Source of the DNA: Rickettsia typhi
Lineage (GTDB): Bacteria; Pseudomonadota; Gammaproteobacteria; Burkholderiales; Burkholderiaceae_C
Direction of reading: 5' to 3'
DNA: 8,038 nucleotides
Assembly (NCBI GenBank): GCA_943325485.2
Contig: CALPPP020000048.1
Span: 1-8,038 of the forward strand
In this document: piece after piece, positions 1 through 7,303 of the stretch
Layout of the letters: every line of letters starts with the position of its first letter
How positions within the stretch are numbered: the stretch's first letter is position 1
The notes under the pieces: generated by a model
What the model was told of the DNA's origin: nothing
The model's input: only the letters and a program-made list of their open reading frames with translations
Database searches by the model: none
Made by a program: the position numbers and the translations under genes

Positions 1-218
1 CCGCATTGGCTGAATGGAAGGCCTTGGACGGTTCGATCAAAGAAACTTTTCGCAAGCTTCTCAAGAAACGGCTGCTGCAACCCCATTTGCCGGGCAGCGC
101 ATTGAAAGGCCCCTTGATCGGATGCTACAAAATCAAGCTGCGTCAGCAGGGCTACCGCTTGATTTACACCGTTCAAGACGAGGTGCTGATCGTCTTGGTA
201 TTGACAATTCACCCCTAG
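1..218 (+). CDS. RelE/ParE-superfamily mRNA interferase toxin, partial at 5' end and apparently C-terminally truncated
   Basis: RelE toxins cleave mRNA in the ribosomal A site and are neutralised by a partner antitoxin. The frame is already open at the window edge (Ala codon at 3-5, Leu TTG at 6-8), so roughly ten N-terminal residues are missing and the TTG is probably not the start. The visible 71 residues begin ALAEWKALDGSIKE and contain the core signature CYKIKLRQQGYRLIYTV. This matches E. coli RelE, including Lys, Lys and Arg equivalent to K52, K54 and R61 (codons at 129, 135 and 156). The reading frame ends at TAG 216-218 straight after the last core strand (VLVLTIHP). It therefore lacks the usual C-terminal GKRE...VY segment that holds R81 and Y87 in E. 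coli RelE. Neither of the other two frames downstream restores that segment. The antitoxin gene, if present, would be upstream of the window. The gene may be a remnant or a toxin with weak activity. Family assignment is firm; functionality is doubtful. Confidence 0.8.
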   Translation, partial: ALAEWKALDGSIKETFRKLLKKRLLQPHLPGSALKGPLIGCYKIKLRQQGYRLIYTVQDEVLIVLVLTIHP

Positions 219-229
219 CCGTTCATGAC
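201..229 (+). promoter_or_regulatory. Weak candidate sigma-70 promoter for the recCBD operon
   Basis: A perfect -35 hexamer TTGACA lies at 201-206, inside the last codons of the toxin gene. Seventeen bases later, at 224-229, is CATGAC, which matches the TATAAT consensus at only three positions and overlaps the first recC ATG. Transcription from here would begin near 236 and would favour the second recC ATG at 252 as the start. The hexamer also encodes conserved toxin residues, so it may be coincidental. The operon could equally be transcribed from upstream of the window. Confidence 0.2.
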
Positions 230-3200
230 CTCTACCTCCTCCTCTGGTTTCATGGTTTTTCACAGCAACCGCATGGAAGGTCTGCGCGAACTTTTGCTGA
301 GCTATGTGAAAGAGCGCCCCCTCTCTCCTTTGCAAAGTGAAACCCTGCTGGTGCAAAGCAATGGCATGAAGCACTGGCTGACGCTGTCCTTGGCCAACAC
401 CTCGGCATTGGGTATTTGCGCCGCCACACGGCTGGAACTTCCCTCCAGCCAGCTATGGCAAATCTACCGAAGCGTGTTGGGTGCCGACAAACTGCCGGCC
501 CATATGGCCTTGGACAAAGCGCCTATGGTCTGGCGTATCTTGCGCCGACTGCCCGAGTGGCTGAAAGACCCCTGCTTTTCACCCTTGGCCCATTACCTTG
601 GCGACGACACCCAAGGCAGCCGCGCCTTTGGCTTGGCACAGCAACTGGCCGACGTGCTGGATGGCTACCAAAATTACCGCGCCGATTGGCTGGAACACTG
701 GGCTGCGGGGCGTGATGTACTGGAGCGAGGCCAAGCCCTGCCGCCAGCGCAAGCTTGGCAAGCCGCCATGTGGCGCGACCTGCTGGGCGATGTGCAATCG
801 CACCTGCCGCAAGCACAAACTGGTTTTCAAGCACGCTCGGATGTTCACAAAGCGTTCATGCAAGCCTTGAAAGTCTTGTCTGCGCAGCAACTGCGCGCCG
901 TTTTGCCGCCACGTTTACTGGTGTTTGGCATCACCGCGCTGCCGATGCAAACCCTAGAGGCTTTGGTCGCCTTGGGGCGCTTCATCCCCGTGCTGATGTT
1001 TGTCCACAACCCCAGCCGCGAACACTGGGGGCACCTCACAGAAAGTTTGATTCCAGAGGGCCACCCTTTGCTGGCTGCGTGGGGCAAACATGGCCGCGAC
1101 TACCTCCATGCCATCGACAACTTTGAAGCCGCAGACCCCAACGCTGCGCCTTTTGAGCGGGTCAACTTGTTCATCGACCCCCTGAACGAAGCACGGGACG
1201 CGGGACAGCAAGCCTCGGTATTGCAAGCCTTGCAATCTGCCATCCTGCGCTTGGATACACCGCCCACAGCCCCCGCCCTGCTCAGCCAACCCGACCACAG
1301 CCTTCAATTCGTGCAAACCCATTCGGCCCAACGTGAAGTCGAGGTGCTGCACGACCGCATCTTGGCGTGGCTGGACGCAGACCCCCACTTGCAACCCTCG
1401 GACATCATGGTGATGGTGCCCGACATGGCCGCATTTGCACCGCATATCCATGCGGTGTTTAGCCGTTTCCAGCAGCAAGCCCACACCACGGGTTCACGCC
1501 ACTTGCCCTATGCCGTGGCAGACACCACAGCGCACCAAGAACCCACTGTGCAAGCCCTGCAAACCTTGCTGCAATTGCCTCAGCTACGCTGGAGTTTGGG
1601 CGAATGGCTGGGCTTGTTCCAAGTGGAGATGGTGAGAAACCGCTACGACTTGCAGGCACAAGATGTGCAAGACCTGCACCAATTGCTCTCAGATGCAGGC
1701 GTTCGCTGGGGCTTGGACGGGCAACACCGCCAGCACTGGGGGGTGCAAGCAAACATACCTCACCACGCTCACAACACCTGGGTGTTTGGCCTGCAACGTT
1801 TGCTCTTGGGCTATGCCTTGGGCGTCACTGACAACGCACATGCCACTTGGCAAGACACGTTTTCACAAACCGGCGTGGACGGCCTAGACGCACCTGTGGT
1901 CTCGGCTTTATTGCGCAGTTTGCAAGACGTACAACTCAGCCTACAACAACTTTCACAAGACCACACCCCCAGCCAATGGGTACAGCTGCTGCAGGCCTTG
2001 GTGGCGCGGTTTTTCAAAGTGGGTGGCGATGCTGACCAACGCTTGCTCGATCGAATCTTGACGCCCTTAGAGCAATGGTTGAACGACTGCCAGTTGGCGC
2101 AATTCGACAGCCCCGTGGCCTTGGCAGTGGTGCGCAGCCACTGGCTGGCGCAGATGGACGCGGGTGGTTTGCAACGCCGCTTCATGGGCGGGGGAGTGCA
2201 ATTCGCCACCCTCATGCCCATGCGAGCCATTCCCTTCAAAGTGGTGTGCCTCTTAGGCATGAACGATGGCGCTTACCCCCGCTCGCCCGCGCCACGCGAC
2301 TTTGATTTGATGAGCCACCCAAGCCTAGGTCGTGCGGGTGACCGAGCTCGCCGCGAAGATGACCGCTATTTGTTTTTAGAAGCGGTGTTGTCTGCCAGAG
2401 AGCGTTTGTATGTGTCGTGGCAAGGTCGCCGCGCCAGCGACCACGCCAAGCTGCCCCCCTCGGTCTTGGTGGCGCAGTTGTTAGACCATCTGAATCTTTG
2501 CCATGCGCTGCCTAAGCTTGCGGCTGATGGCGACGACGCGACGACCCAGCCAGCCTTTGAAGCACCGCTGCAACCCTTGCAGCCGTTTTCTTCCAAGTAC
2601 TTTGTGCAAGGCAGTGGTTTCTTAACTTATGCTGCTGATTGGCAAGCCACCCGTTCAGCGCTGCCGCCCTCTGTTGCACCAACTTCAACCTCCCAAAGTG
2701 CAGTGCCTTTAAGCCGCTTGACCGAGCAAGAGCTCAGTCTTTTGTTGCGCCACCCAGAGGAGGTACATTTCCGTGCTTCGTTACAAGTTCGCTTGGATAT
2801 ACCACCGCAAGCAAGTGAAGAAGACGAGCCCTTTGACACCGCAGGTTTGCAACGCTTTGTGATGCACCAATCGGTGCTCTACAGCGACGAGCCTGCAGCA
2901 CAGTTAATGCAGTTGCAGCGTCAAGGCATGTTGGCTTTGAGCGGATTTGGCCAACTGCAACAAGACCAGATGCGAGAACTGCGCGAGACCGTGCTGGGGC
3001 ATTTGGCTCCATGGTTGCAAGAACCTGGCCAAGACCTGCCTGCACAGGCGTACCTTTTTCAAGCGCATGGCATCGATGTGCAATCAGGCTTTGGCGGCAA
3101 CGCCCACTCCTGGCGTCAACTCCCCAATGGCACGGCAGCGCAAATCGATTTGCGCCCTGGCAAGGTGTTGAATTCCGCAGGTCAAGCGCGTTTGTACACC

Positions 3201-3689
3201 TTGGCCCCGCTGTGGCTGGGTCACCTCAGCGCCAATGCCGCAGGGGTTCAAACCACCACATTGCAAAGTGGTGAAGACGGGTTGGTGGCGCTGTCTCCCT
3301 TGCCCGCCTCCCACGCCCAAGCTTTGTTGGCAGACTTGGTGACGGTCTACTTACAAGCTTGGCAACGCCCTTTGCCACTGGCTTGCAAATCCGCCTGTGC
3401 TTGGTTGATGGCCACGCACTTCCCATCCTCCAAAACCAAGCCAGAGGAGGTTGCCACCAAAGCAGTTTCAGCCGCTCGGCAAGCCTATGAAGGAGGGTTC
3501 CGCCAGCAAGGCGAGCGAGCCACCTCCCCCAGCCTGCAGCGTGCTTTCCCCGAGTTTGAAGACCTCTGGACTGAGTTAGCTGTTTGGGCAGAGCGGGTGT
3601 ATGGCCCGATGCTGCAAACCTTAATGCCTTTGACCAGCAAGGCAGCTTTGCCCGTTGCGGCGGTACCCAACAACGAGGTAGACGCATGA
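225..3689 (+). CDS. recC: RecBCD enzyme subunit RecC (exodeoxyribonuclease V gamma subunit)
   Basis: RecC is the scaffold of the cytoplasmic RecBCD helicase-nuclease. It splits the duplex, guides the two strands to RecB and RecD, and reads Chi in the 3'-ended strand. The 1154-residue product compares with 1122 in E. coli and is collinear throughout. Landmarks are HSNRMEGL at residues 13-20, LLVQSNGMKHWL at 41-52, HSAQREVEVLHDR starting at 366, LMPMRAIPFKVVCLLGMNDG starting at 663, the RRxDDRYLFLEA block near 709, and a C-terminal nuclease-like region ending around YEGGFRQQGE. As in the family, no Walker A motif or nuclease triad is visible, so this is the catalytically inactive helicase- and nuclease-like subunit. 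The start is uncertain. ATG 225 is the first possible start because an in-frame TAG lies at 216-218. ATG 252 (residue 10, MVFHSNR) fits the E. coli N-terminus about as well. Neither has a clear Shine-Dalgarno sequence. The stop overlaps the recB start by 4 bases. Identification is very secure. Confidence 0.97.
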   Translation: MTSTSSSGFMVFHSNRMEGLRELLLSYVKERPLSPLQSETLLVQSNGMKHWLTLSLANTSALGICAATRLELPSSQLWQIYRSVLGADKLPAHMALDKAPMVWRILRRLPEWLKDPCFSPLAHYLGDDTQGSRAFGLAQQLADVLDGYQNYRADWLEHWAAGRDVLERGQALPPAQAWQAAMWRDLLGDVQSHLPQAQTGFQARSDVHKAFMQALKVLSAQQLRAVLPPRLLVFGITALPMQTLEALVALGRFIPVLMFVHNPSREHWGHLTESLIPEGHPLLAAWGKHGRDYLHAIDNFEAADPNAAPFERVNLFIDPLNEARDAGQQASVLQALQSAILRLDTPPTAPALLSQPDHSLQFVQTHSAQREVEVLHDRILAWLDADPHLQPSDIMVMVPDMAAFAPHIHAVFSRFQQQAHTTGSRHLPYAVADTTAHQEPTVQALQTLLQLPQLRWSLGEWLGLFQVEMVRNRYDLQAQDVQDLHQLLSDAGVRWGLDGQHRQHWGVQANIPHHAHNTWVFGLQRLLLGYALGVTDNAHATWQDTFSQTGVDGLDAPVVSALLRSLQDVQLSLQQLSQDHTPSQWVQLLQALVARFFKVGGDADQRLLDRILTPLEQWLNDCQLAQFDSPVALAVVRSHWLAQMDAGGLQRRFMGGGVQFATLMPMRAIPFKVVCLLGMNDGAYPRSPAPRDFDLMSHPSLGRAGDRARREDDRYLFLEAVLSARERLYVSWQGRRASDHAKLPPSVLVAQLLDHLNLCHALPKLAADGDDATTQPAFEAPLQPLQPFSSKYFVQGSGFLTYAADWQATRSALPPSVAPTSTSQSAVPLSRLTEQELSLLLRHPEEVHFRASLQVRLDIPPQASEEDEPFDTAGLQRFVMHQSVLYSDEPAAQLMQLQRQGMLALSGFGQLQQDQMRELRETVLGHLAPWLQEPGQDLPAQAYLFQAHGIDVQSGFGGNAHSWRQLPNGTAAQIDLRPGKVLNSAGQARLYTLAPLWLGHLSANAAGVQTTTLQSGEDGLVALSPLPASHAQALLADLVTVYLQAWQRPLPLACKSACAWLMATHFPSSKTKPEEVATKAVSAARQAYEGGFRQQGERATSPSLQRAFPEFEDLWTELAVWAERVYGPMLQTLMPLTSKAALPVAAVPNNEVDA
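1221..1235. repeat. Perfect short inverted repeat inside recC
   Basis: The 15-base sequence TTGCAAGCCTTGCAA has two perfectly complementary 7-base arms around a single central C. It encodes part of the Leu-Gln-Ala-Leu-Gln run in RecC. A one-base loop cannot form a stable RNA hairpin, and the sequence is built from codons common in this locus, so it is most likely incidental. Confidence 0.3.
3675..3679 (+). promoter_or_regulatory. Ribosome binding site for recB
   Basis: GAGGT lies within the last recC codons, six bases before ATG 3686. It supports that ATG over the longer in-frame extension beginning at 3584. It also lets recB be initiated independently as well as by coupling to recC termination. 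Confidence 0.7.
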
Positions 3690-6600
3690 GCCTGAACTTG
3701 CTCACCCTGCCCTTGTCTGGGCGGCAAATCATCGAAGCCAGTGCAGGCACCGGCAAAACCTTCACCTTGGCCGCGCTGTATGTGCGCTTGGTCTTGGGTC
3801 ATGGGCGTGCAGCCAAGGGCTTGCAGCCTGCGAATATTTTGGTGATGACCTTCACCGATGCAGCCACCGCCGAGTTGCGAGAGCGTATCCGTCTGCGCTT
3901 GCACCAAGCCGCATTATGGTTTGATGCCCAAGTGGCAGGACGCACCGCCAAGCCAGACGCCTTTTTGCTGGATTTGACAGAAGCTTTCGCCCCTGACCAA
4001 TGGCCGCAGTGTGCAGCGCAGCTGCATTTGGCGGCGCAAAGCATGGACGAGGCCGCCATCTACACCATCCACGGCTGGAGTCGACGCATGCTCAGCAGCT
4101 TTGCGCTGCACAGCCGCGACCTGTTTGAGCAAACCCACCTCGACAACCCCAGCGAGTTACTGCATCAGTTGGTCAACGACCATTGGCGGCGCTGGTTTTA
4201 CCCCCTCGATTTGCCGCAACAAAAAATACTTCAAACCCTGCTGGGCGGCGACCCGCAAGCTTTGCTTAAAGACTTGAAAACCCGCTGGCAAAGCTTGGAC
4301 CGACAACCACAGCCCAACGATGCAGCAGTGCCGCTTGCACCCGCGCAGGTGCTGGCCACACACGGCGAATGGTTAAACACAGAACAAGCTTTGGTCGTTA
4401 CTGCCAAGCAAGCTTGCAAAACTGCACTGGACAAGGGGTTGGCGGGTACATTGGTCGCCGCTCAGGCAGCGAAAAAAATGAAGGGCACAAGCGCCAAAAA
4501 TTTCGCGAACTGGGTGAATGAGTTGCAAGCATGGAGTCAACCTAACGCGGACATTCGCGGCGAAACCTTGCAACGCTTTACCCTCAGCAGCCTTCAAAAC
4601 AAAGGTTGGCCTGAGGCAGGAGAACACCCCGTCTTTGCCCACATCGAGGCGCTGTGCCAGCACCAAGCCACCGAACCCTCCTCCAAAGACCGCTTGCTGG
4701 ACCACGCCGCCCACGAGGTGCGCCAGCAATACCAGCAAACCAAATTGCAGTTGTCAGTGTTCGATTTCCAAGACCTGCTGCAACGCCTGCACACCGCTTT
4801 GCATGCCGATGAAGGTCAAATGGCATCGGCAATCCGCGACCAATATCCCGTGGCCATGGTCGATGAATTCCAAGACACCGACCCATGGCAATACCAAAGC
4901 TTGGACCGCATCTACCCACACAGCCAAGTGGGCGACGCACATGCGCTGGTGATGATTGGCGACCCCAAGCAAGCCATCTACAGTTTTCGTGGGGCCGACC
5001 TGCGCACCTACCTAGCAGCTCGAACACAAGCCCTGAAACTGAATCCGCATGCTTTGCACAGTTTGGACAGCAACTACCGCTCCACCCATGCCTTGGTGGA
5101 AGCCGTGAACCATGTGTTTGGCGGCATCGAGCAGCCTTTTTATTCAAACTTAGGCAAGATTGAATTCACCCCAGTTACCAGCCGCAGCGACGCCAAACCA
5201 CTCAGCAATGCACAAGGCCAAGCGCTCCCCCCCTTGACCGTGTGGCACCTGCCGCCCCCCGACAACGCCAAGTATTGGAGCGCGCCGCTGCAGTTGCACC
5301 ACTTGTCGCAAGGCTTTGCCGCGCAAATGGTGGCCTTGTTGCGCCAGCAACCCGAGGTGCAGCCGCGTGACATGGCTGTGTTGGTACGCACCCATGTACA
5401 AGCCAAGGCCATGCAAAAAGCTTTGCAAAAGTTGGGCTTGCCCAGTGTCTTCATGTCGGACCACGCCAATGTGTTCCAAAGCGAAGAGGCCCAAGACCTG
5501 TGGCGGGTGCTCAGAGCCATCGGTTCTCCGCGCCAAACCACTTGGCTGCGCAGCGCGGTGGCCTGCCGTGTTTGGGGTTTGGACATGCCGCAGTTACAGG
5601 CTTTTTTGCAAGACGACGGCATGACCGATGCGTTGGCCGAATCGTGCCAACGCTGGCTGCAGCAATGGCAGCAGCAAGGCGTCTTGCCCATGCTCTACAG
5701 CTGGCTGCACGAGCAACACATTGCGGCCCGCTTGCTGACTTTGCCTGATGGCGAGCGCCGCTTGACCAACCTGCTGCACTTGGGCGAACTGCTGCAAAAC
5801 GCCAGCCAAGGCTTGCAAGGCCCCGCCGCTTTGTTGCAGCATTTGGCAGACCGGCTGCAGTCCAGCAGCGACAGTCCTGAAGCGCAAAAAATGCGCCTTG
5901 AAACCGACGACCAATGCGTGCAAATCGTTACCTTCCACAAGAGCAAAGGGCTGGAGTACCCCTTGGTGTTTGTGCCGTTCTTGGGTAGCTTTAAAACACC
6001 GCCCAAAGATGATGCCAAAGAAGCCGCCGAGGCTGTAGACGAAGAGGGGCAGGAACCTGACATCACCGAGTCCAATGTCGATGAAGACATGCGCTTGTTG
6101 TATGTCGCGCTCACCCGTGCCAAACGCGCCCTGTGGCTGGGCGTGGCCAGCAGCCGCGAAAGCTTGGCCGGCGAAAAGGGCAAAGACTTGCGCCTGAGTG
6201 CTGTTTCGCGCTTGTTAAAACGCGAATCCCACACAGACTTGGCCGAGCGTCTGCAAAGCCTTTGGGGCAGTTGTCAACACATTGCCATCCAACCACTGCC
6301 CAGCCCCAACGGTGAACCTTACCAAGCACCGCGTCGCACTGCTTTGCCGCAATCGGCTTTGCTGCCCCAAAGGCAAACCCACCAGCTTTGGTGGACCGCC
6401 AGTTTCAGCAGTCTCACGCGGGGCCTGGAAGCCGGCACGCCCCATGAAGAAGCGCTGCTGGACGCCGACACGGATGCTGATATGGACGCGCCATCAGCCG
6501 TGCCAACACCCGTGCCTTTCAGTTCACCGGCAACCGATTCTGCTTGGCAACACTTTCCAGCCGGTGCGCGCTATGGCACTTTGCTGCACGACTTACTGCA

Positions 6601-7303
6601 GTACCAAGCCGAGCAGGCTTGGCCGCTTGCGCACTCTGGGGTCAAAGGGCAAGACATGGCTTGGCAACAACTGCTGCAACGCAAAGCCGATTGGCTGCAA
6701 CTGCCAAGCGATGCCCAAGACCTGCTGCAACCGTGGCTTACCAACATCCTCTCTAAACCTTTGCCTTTGTTCGCAGCTGATGCGCCAACGCAGTCCCTTG
6801 GCTCCCCATTGGTCTTGCAAACCCTGGCTGCCAACGCTTTGTGGGCAGAAATGGAATTCAGCCTGCCTGTGGGTCAACTCGGCAGCAGCGAGCTAGATTC
6901 GCACATTCAGCGACATGTCTTGCCCGGCCTTGAGCGCCCAACCCTGCAAAACAATCTCTTGCAAGGCATGCTCAGCGGCTTCATGGATTTGGTGCTGCAA
7001 CACGATGGGCGCTATTGGGTGCTGGACTACAAATCCAACCTGCTCACAGACTACCAAGCGCCCCAGCTGAGCGTGGCCATCTTGGCCAAACGCTACGAGG
7101 TGCAGTATGTGCTGTACACCCTTGCTTTGCACCGTTTGCTCAAATCCCGCTTACCCAACTACGACTACGAACAACACATGGGCGGGGCGGTCTACCTGTT
7201 TTTGCGTGGTGTCGACACGCCCAGCGCGGGTGTGCATGCCCTGCGTCCCCCGTGGGCCTTGATAAACCTGCTCGACCAACGCTTTGCCAAGGCCTTGCCA
7301 TGA
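3686..7303 (+). CDS. recB: RecBCD enzyme subunit RecB (exodeoxyribonuclease V beta subunit, helicase-nuclease)
   Basis: RecB is the SF1A 3'-5' helicase and the sole nuclease of RecBCD; its C-terminal domain also loads RecA after Chi. The product is 1205 residues (E. coli 1180). Helicase motifs appear in order: Walker A ASAGTGKT with Lys24; motif Ia VMTFTDAATAELRERI; TIHGWSRRML; Walker B VDEFQDTD with Asp393-Glu394; motif III GDPKQAIYSFRGAD from 425; motif IV NYRST with Arg465; motif V TFHKSKGLEYP from 749; motif VI LLYVALTRAKR with Arg811. An acidic, Pro-rich linker at about 921-951 separates the helicase from the nuclease domain. In that domain His968 (GTLLHDLL), Asp1101 (GFMDLV), Asp1114 and Lys1116 (LDYKSN) match E. 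coli H956, D1067, D1080 and K1082, with the 13- and 2-residue spacings preserved. The conserved YDYEQHMGGAVYLFLRGVD block follows. The start at 3686 gives the canonical N-terminus and has a GAGGT ribosome site. The start overlaps the recC stop and the stop overlaps the recD start, both as ATGA. All catalytic residues are intact, so an active enzyme is expected. Confidence 0.98.
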   Translation: MSLNLLTLPLSGRQIIEASAGTGKTFTLAALYVRLVLGHGRAAKGLQPANILVMTFTDAATAELRERIRLRLHQAALWFDAQVAGRTAKPDAFLLDLTEAFAPDQWPQCAAQLHLAAQSMDEAAIYTIHGWSRRMLSSFALHSRDLFEQTHLDNPSELLHQLVNDHWRRWFYPLDLPQQKILQTLLGGDPQALLKDLKTRWQSLDRQPQPNDAAVPLAPAQVLATHGEWLNTEQALVVTAKQACKTALDKGLAGTLVAAQAAKKMKGTSAKNFANWVNELQAWSQPNADIRGETLQRFTLSSLQNKGWPEAGEHPVFAHIEALCQHQATEPSSKDRLLDHAAHEVRQQYQQTKLQLSVFDFQDLLQRLHTALHADEGQMASAIRDQYPVAMVDEFQDTDPWQYQSLDRIYPHSQVGDAHALVMIGDPKQAIYSFRGADLRTYLAARTQALKLNPHALHSLDSNYRSTHALVEAVNHVFGGIEQPFYSNLGKIEFTPVTSRSDAKPLSNAQGQALPPLTVWHLPPPDNAKYWSAPLQLHHLSQGFAAQMVALLRQQPEVQPRDMAVLVRTHVQAKAMQKALQKLGLPSVFMSDHANVFQSEEAQDLWRVLRAIGSPRQTTWLRSAVACRVWGLDMPQLQAFLQDDGMTDALAESCQRWLQQWQQQGVLPMLYSWLHEQHIAARLLTLPDGERRLTNLLHLGELLQNASQGLQGPAALLQHLADRLQSSSDSPEAQKMRLETDDQCVQIVTFHKSKGLEYPLVFVPFLGSFKTPPKDDAKEAAEAVDEEGQEPDITESNVDEDMRLLYVALTRAKRALWLGVASSRESLAGEKGKDLRLSAVSRLLKRESHTDLAERLQSLWGSCQHIAIQPLPSPNGEPYQAPRRTALPQSALLPQRQTHQLWWTASFSSLTRGLEAGTPHEEALLDADTDADMDAPSAVPTPVPFSSPATDSAWQHFPAGARYGTLLHDLLQYQAEQAWPLAHSGVKGQDMAWQQLLQRKADWLQLPSDAQDLLQPWLTNILSKPLPLFAADAPTQSLGSPLVLQTLAANALWAEMEFSLPVGQLGSSELDSHIQRHVLPGLERPTLQNNLLQGMLSGFMDLVLQHDGRYWVLDYKSNLLTDYQAPQLSVAILAKRYEVQYVLYTLALHRLLKSRLPNYDYEQHMGGAVYLFLRGVDTPSAGVHALRPPWALINLLDQRFAKALP
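5227..5260 (+). repeat. Paired cytosine homopolymers (C7 and C6) inside recB
   Basis: Seven consecutive C at 5227-5233 and six at 5255-5260 encode Pro-Pro and Pro-Pro-Pro in a poorly conserved stretch of RecB around residues 514-525, after helicase motif IV. Slippage in either tract would truncate RecB before motifs V-VI and the nuclease domain. The frame is intact here. Nothing shows that the tracts actually vary. Confidence 0.5.
7289..7292 (+). promoter_or_regulatory. Weak ribosome binding site for recD
   Basis: AAGG lies in the last recB codons, seven bases before ATG 7300. It sits inside a 10-base palindrome, CAAGGCCTTG (7288-7297). The motif is short, so recD translation probably relies largely on coupling to recB through the ATGA overlap. 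Confidence 0.45.

Noticed and set aside
201..240. Minus-strand AGGAGG followed eight bases later by ATG, resembling a strong translation start
   Set aside because: The frame reads only Met-Asn-Gly before a TAG. A GTG-started antisense frame also runs through relE to the window edge, but its translation resembles nothing I recognise and mirrors a conserved + strand gene.
14..340. Overlapping + strand 108-codon frame across relE and the recC start, considered as a frameshifted toxin C-terminus
   Set aside because: Its sequence after 210 does not contain the expected GKRE...VY pattern, and the rest is out of frame with both real genes.
3584..3685. A 34-codon N-terminal extension of recB starting at ATG 3584
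   Set aside because: It lies wholly inside the recC coding region in another frame and has no resemblance to RecB. The canonical N-terminus and the GAGGT ribosome site point to ATG 3686.
1997..5099. Repeated CTTGGTGG octamers (1997-2004, 2465-2472, 5092-5099), one base away from Chi-like G-rich octamers
   Set aside because: They encode the frequent Leu-Val dipeptide with the favoured TTG codon. Three copies in a small coding region are not evidence of a Chi sequence without genome-wide counts.
1568..7000. Recurring CTGCTGCAA words across recC and recB
   Set aside because: They reflect Leu-Leu-Gln runs and codon preference in Gln-rich proteins, with no regular spacing or shared flanks.
7288..7297. 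Palindrome CAAGGCCTTG just before the recD start, considered as an operator or hairpin
   Set aside because: It has no loop, is only 10 bases long, and encodes Ala-Lys-Ala-Leu in RecB. It is not distinguishable from chance.
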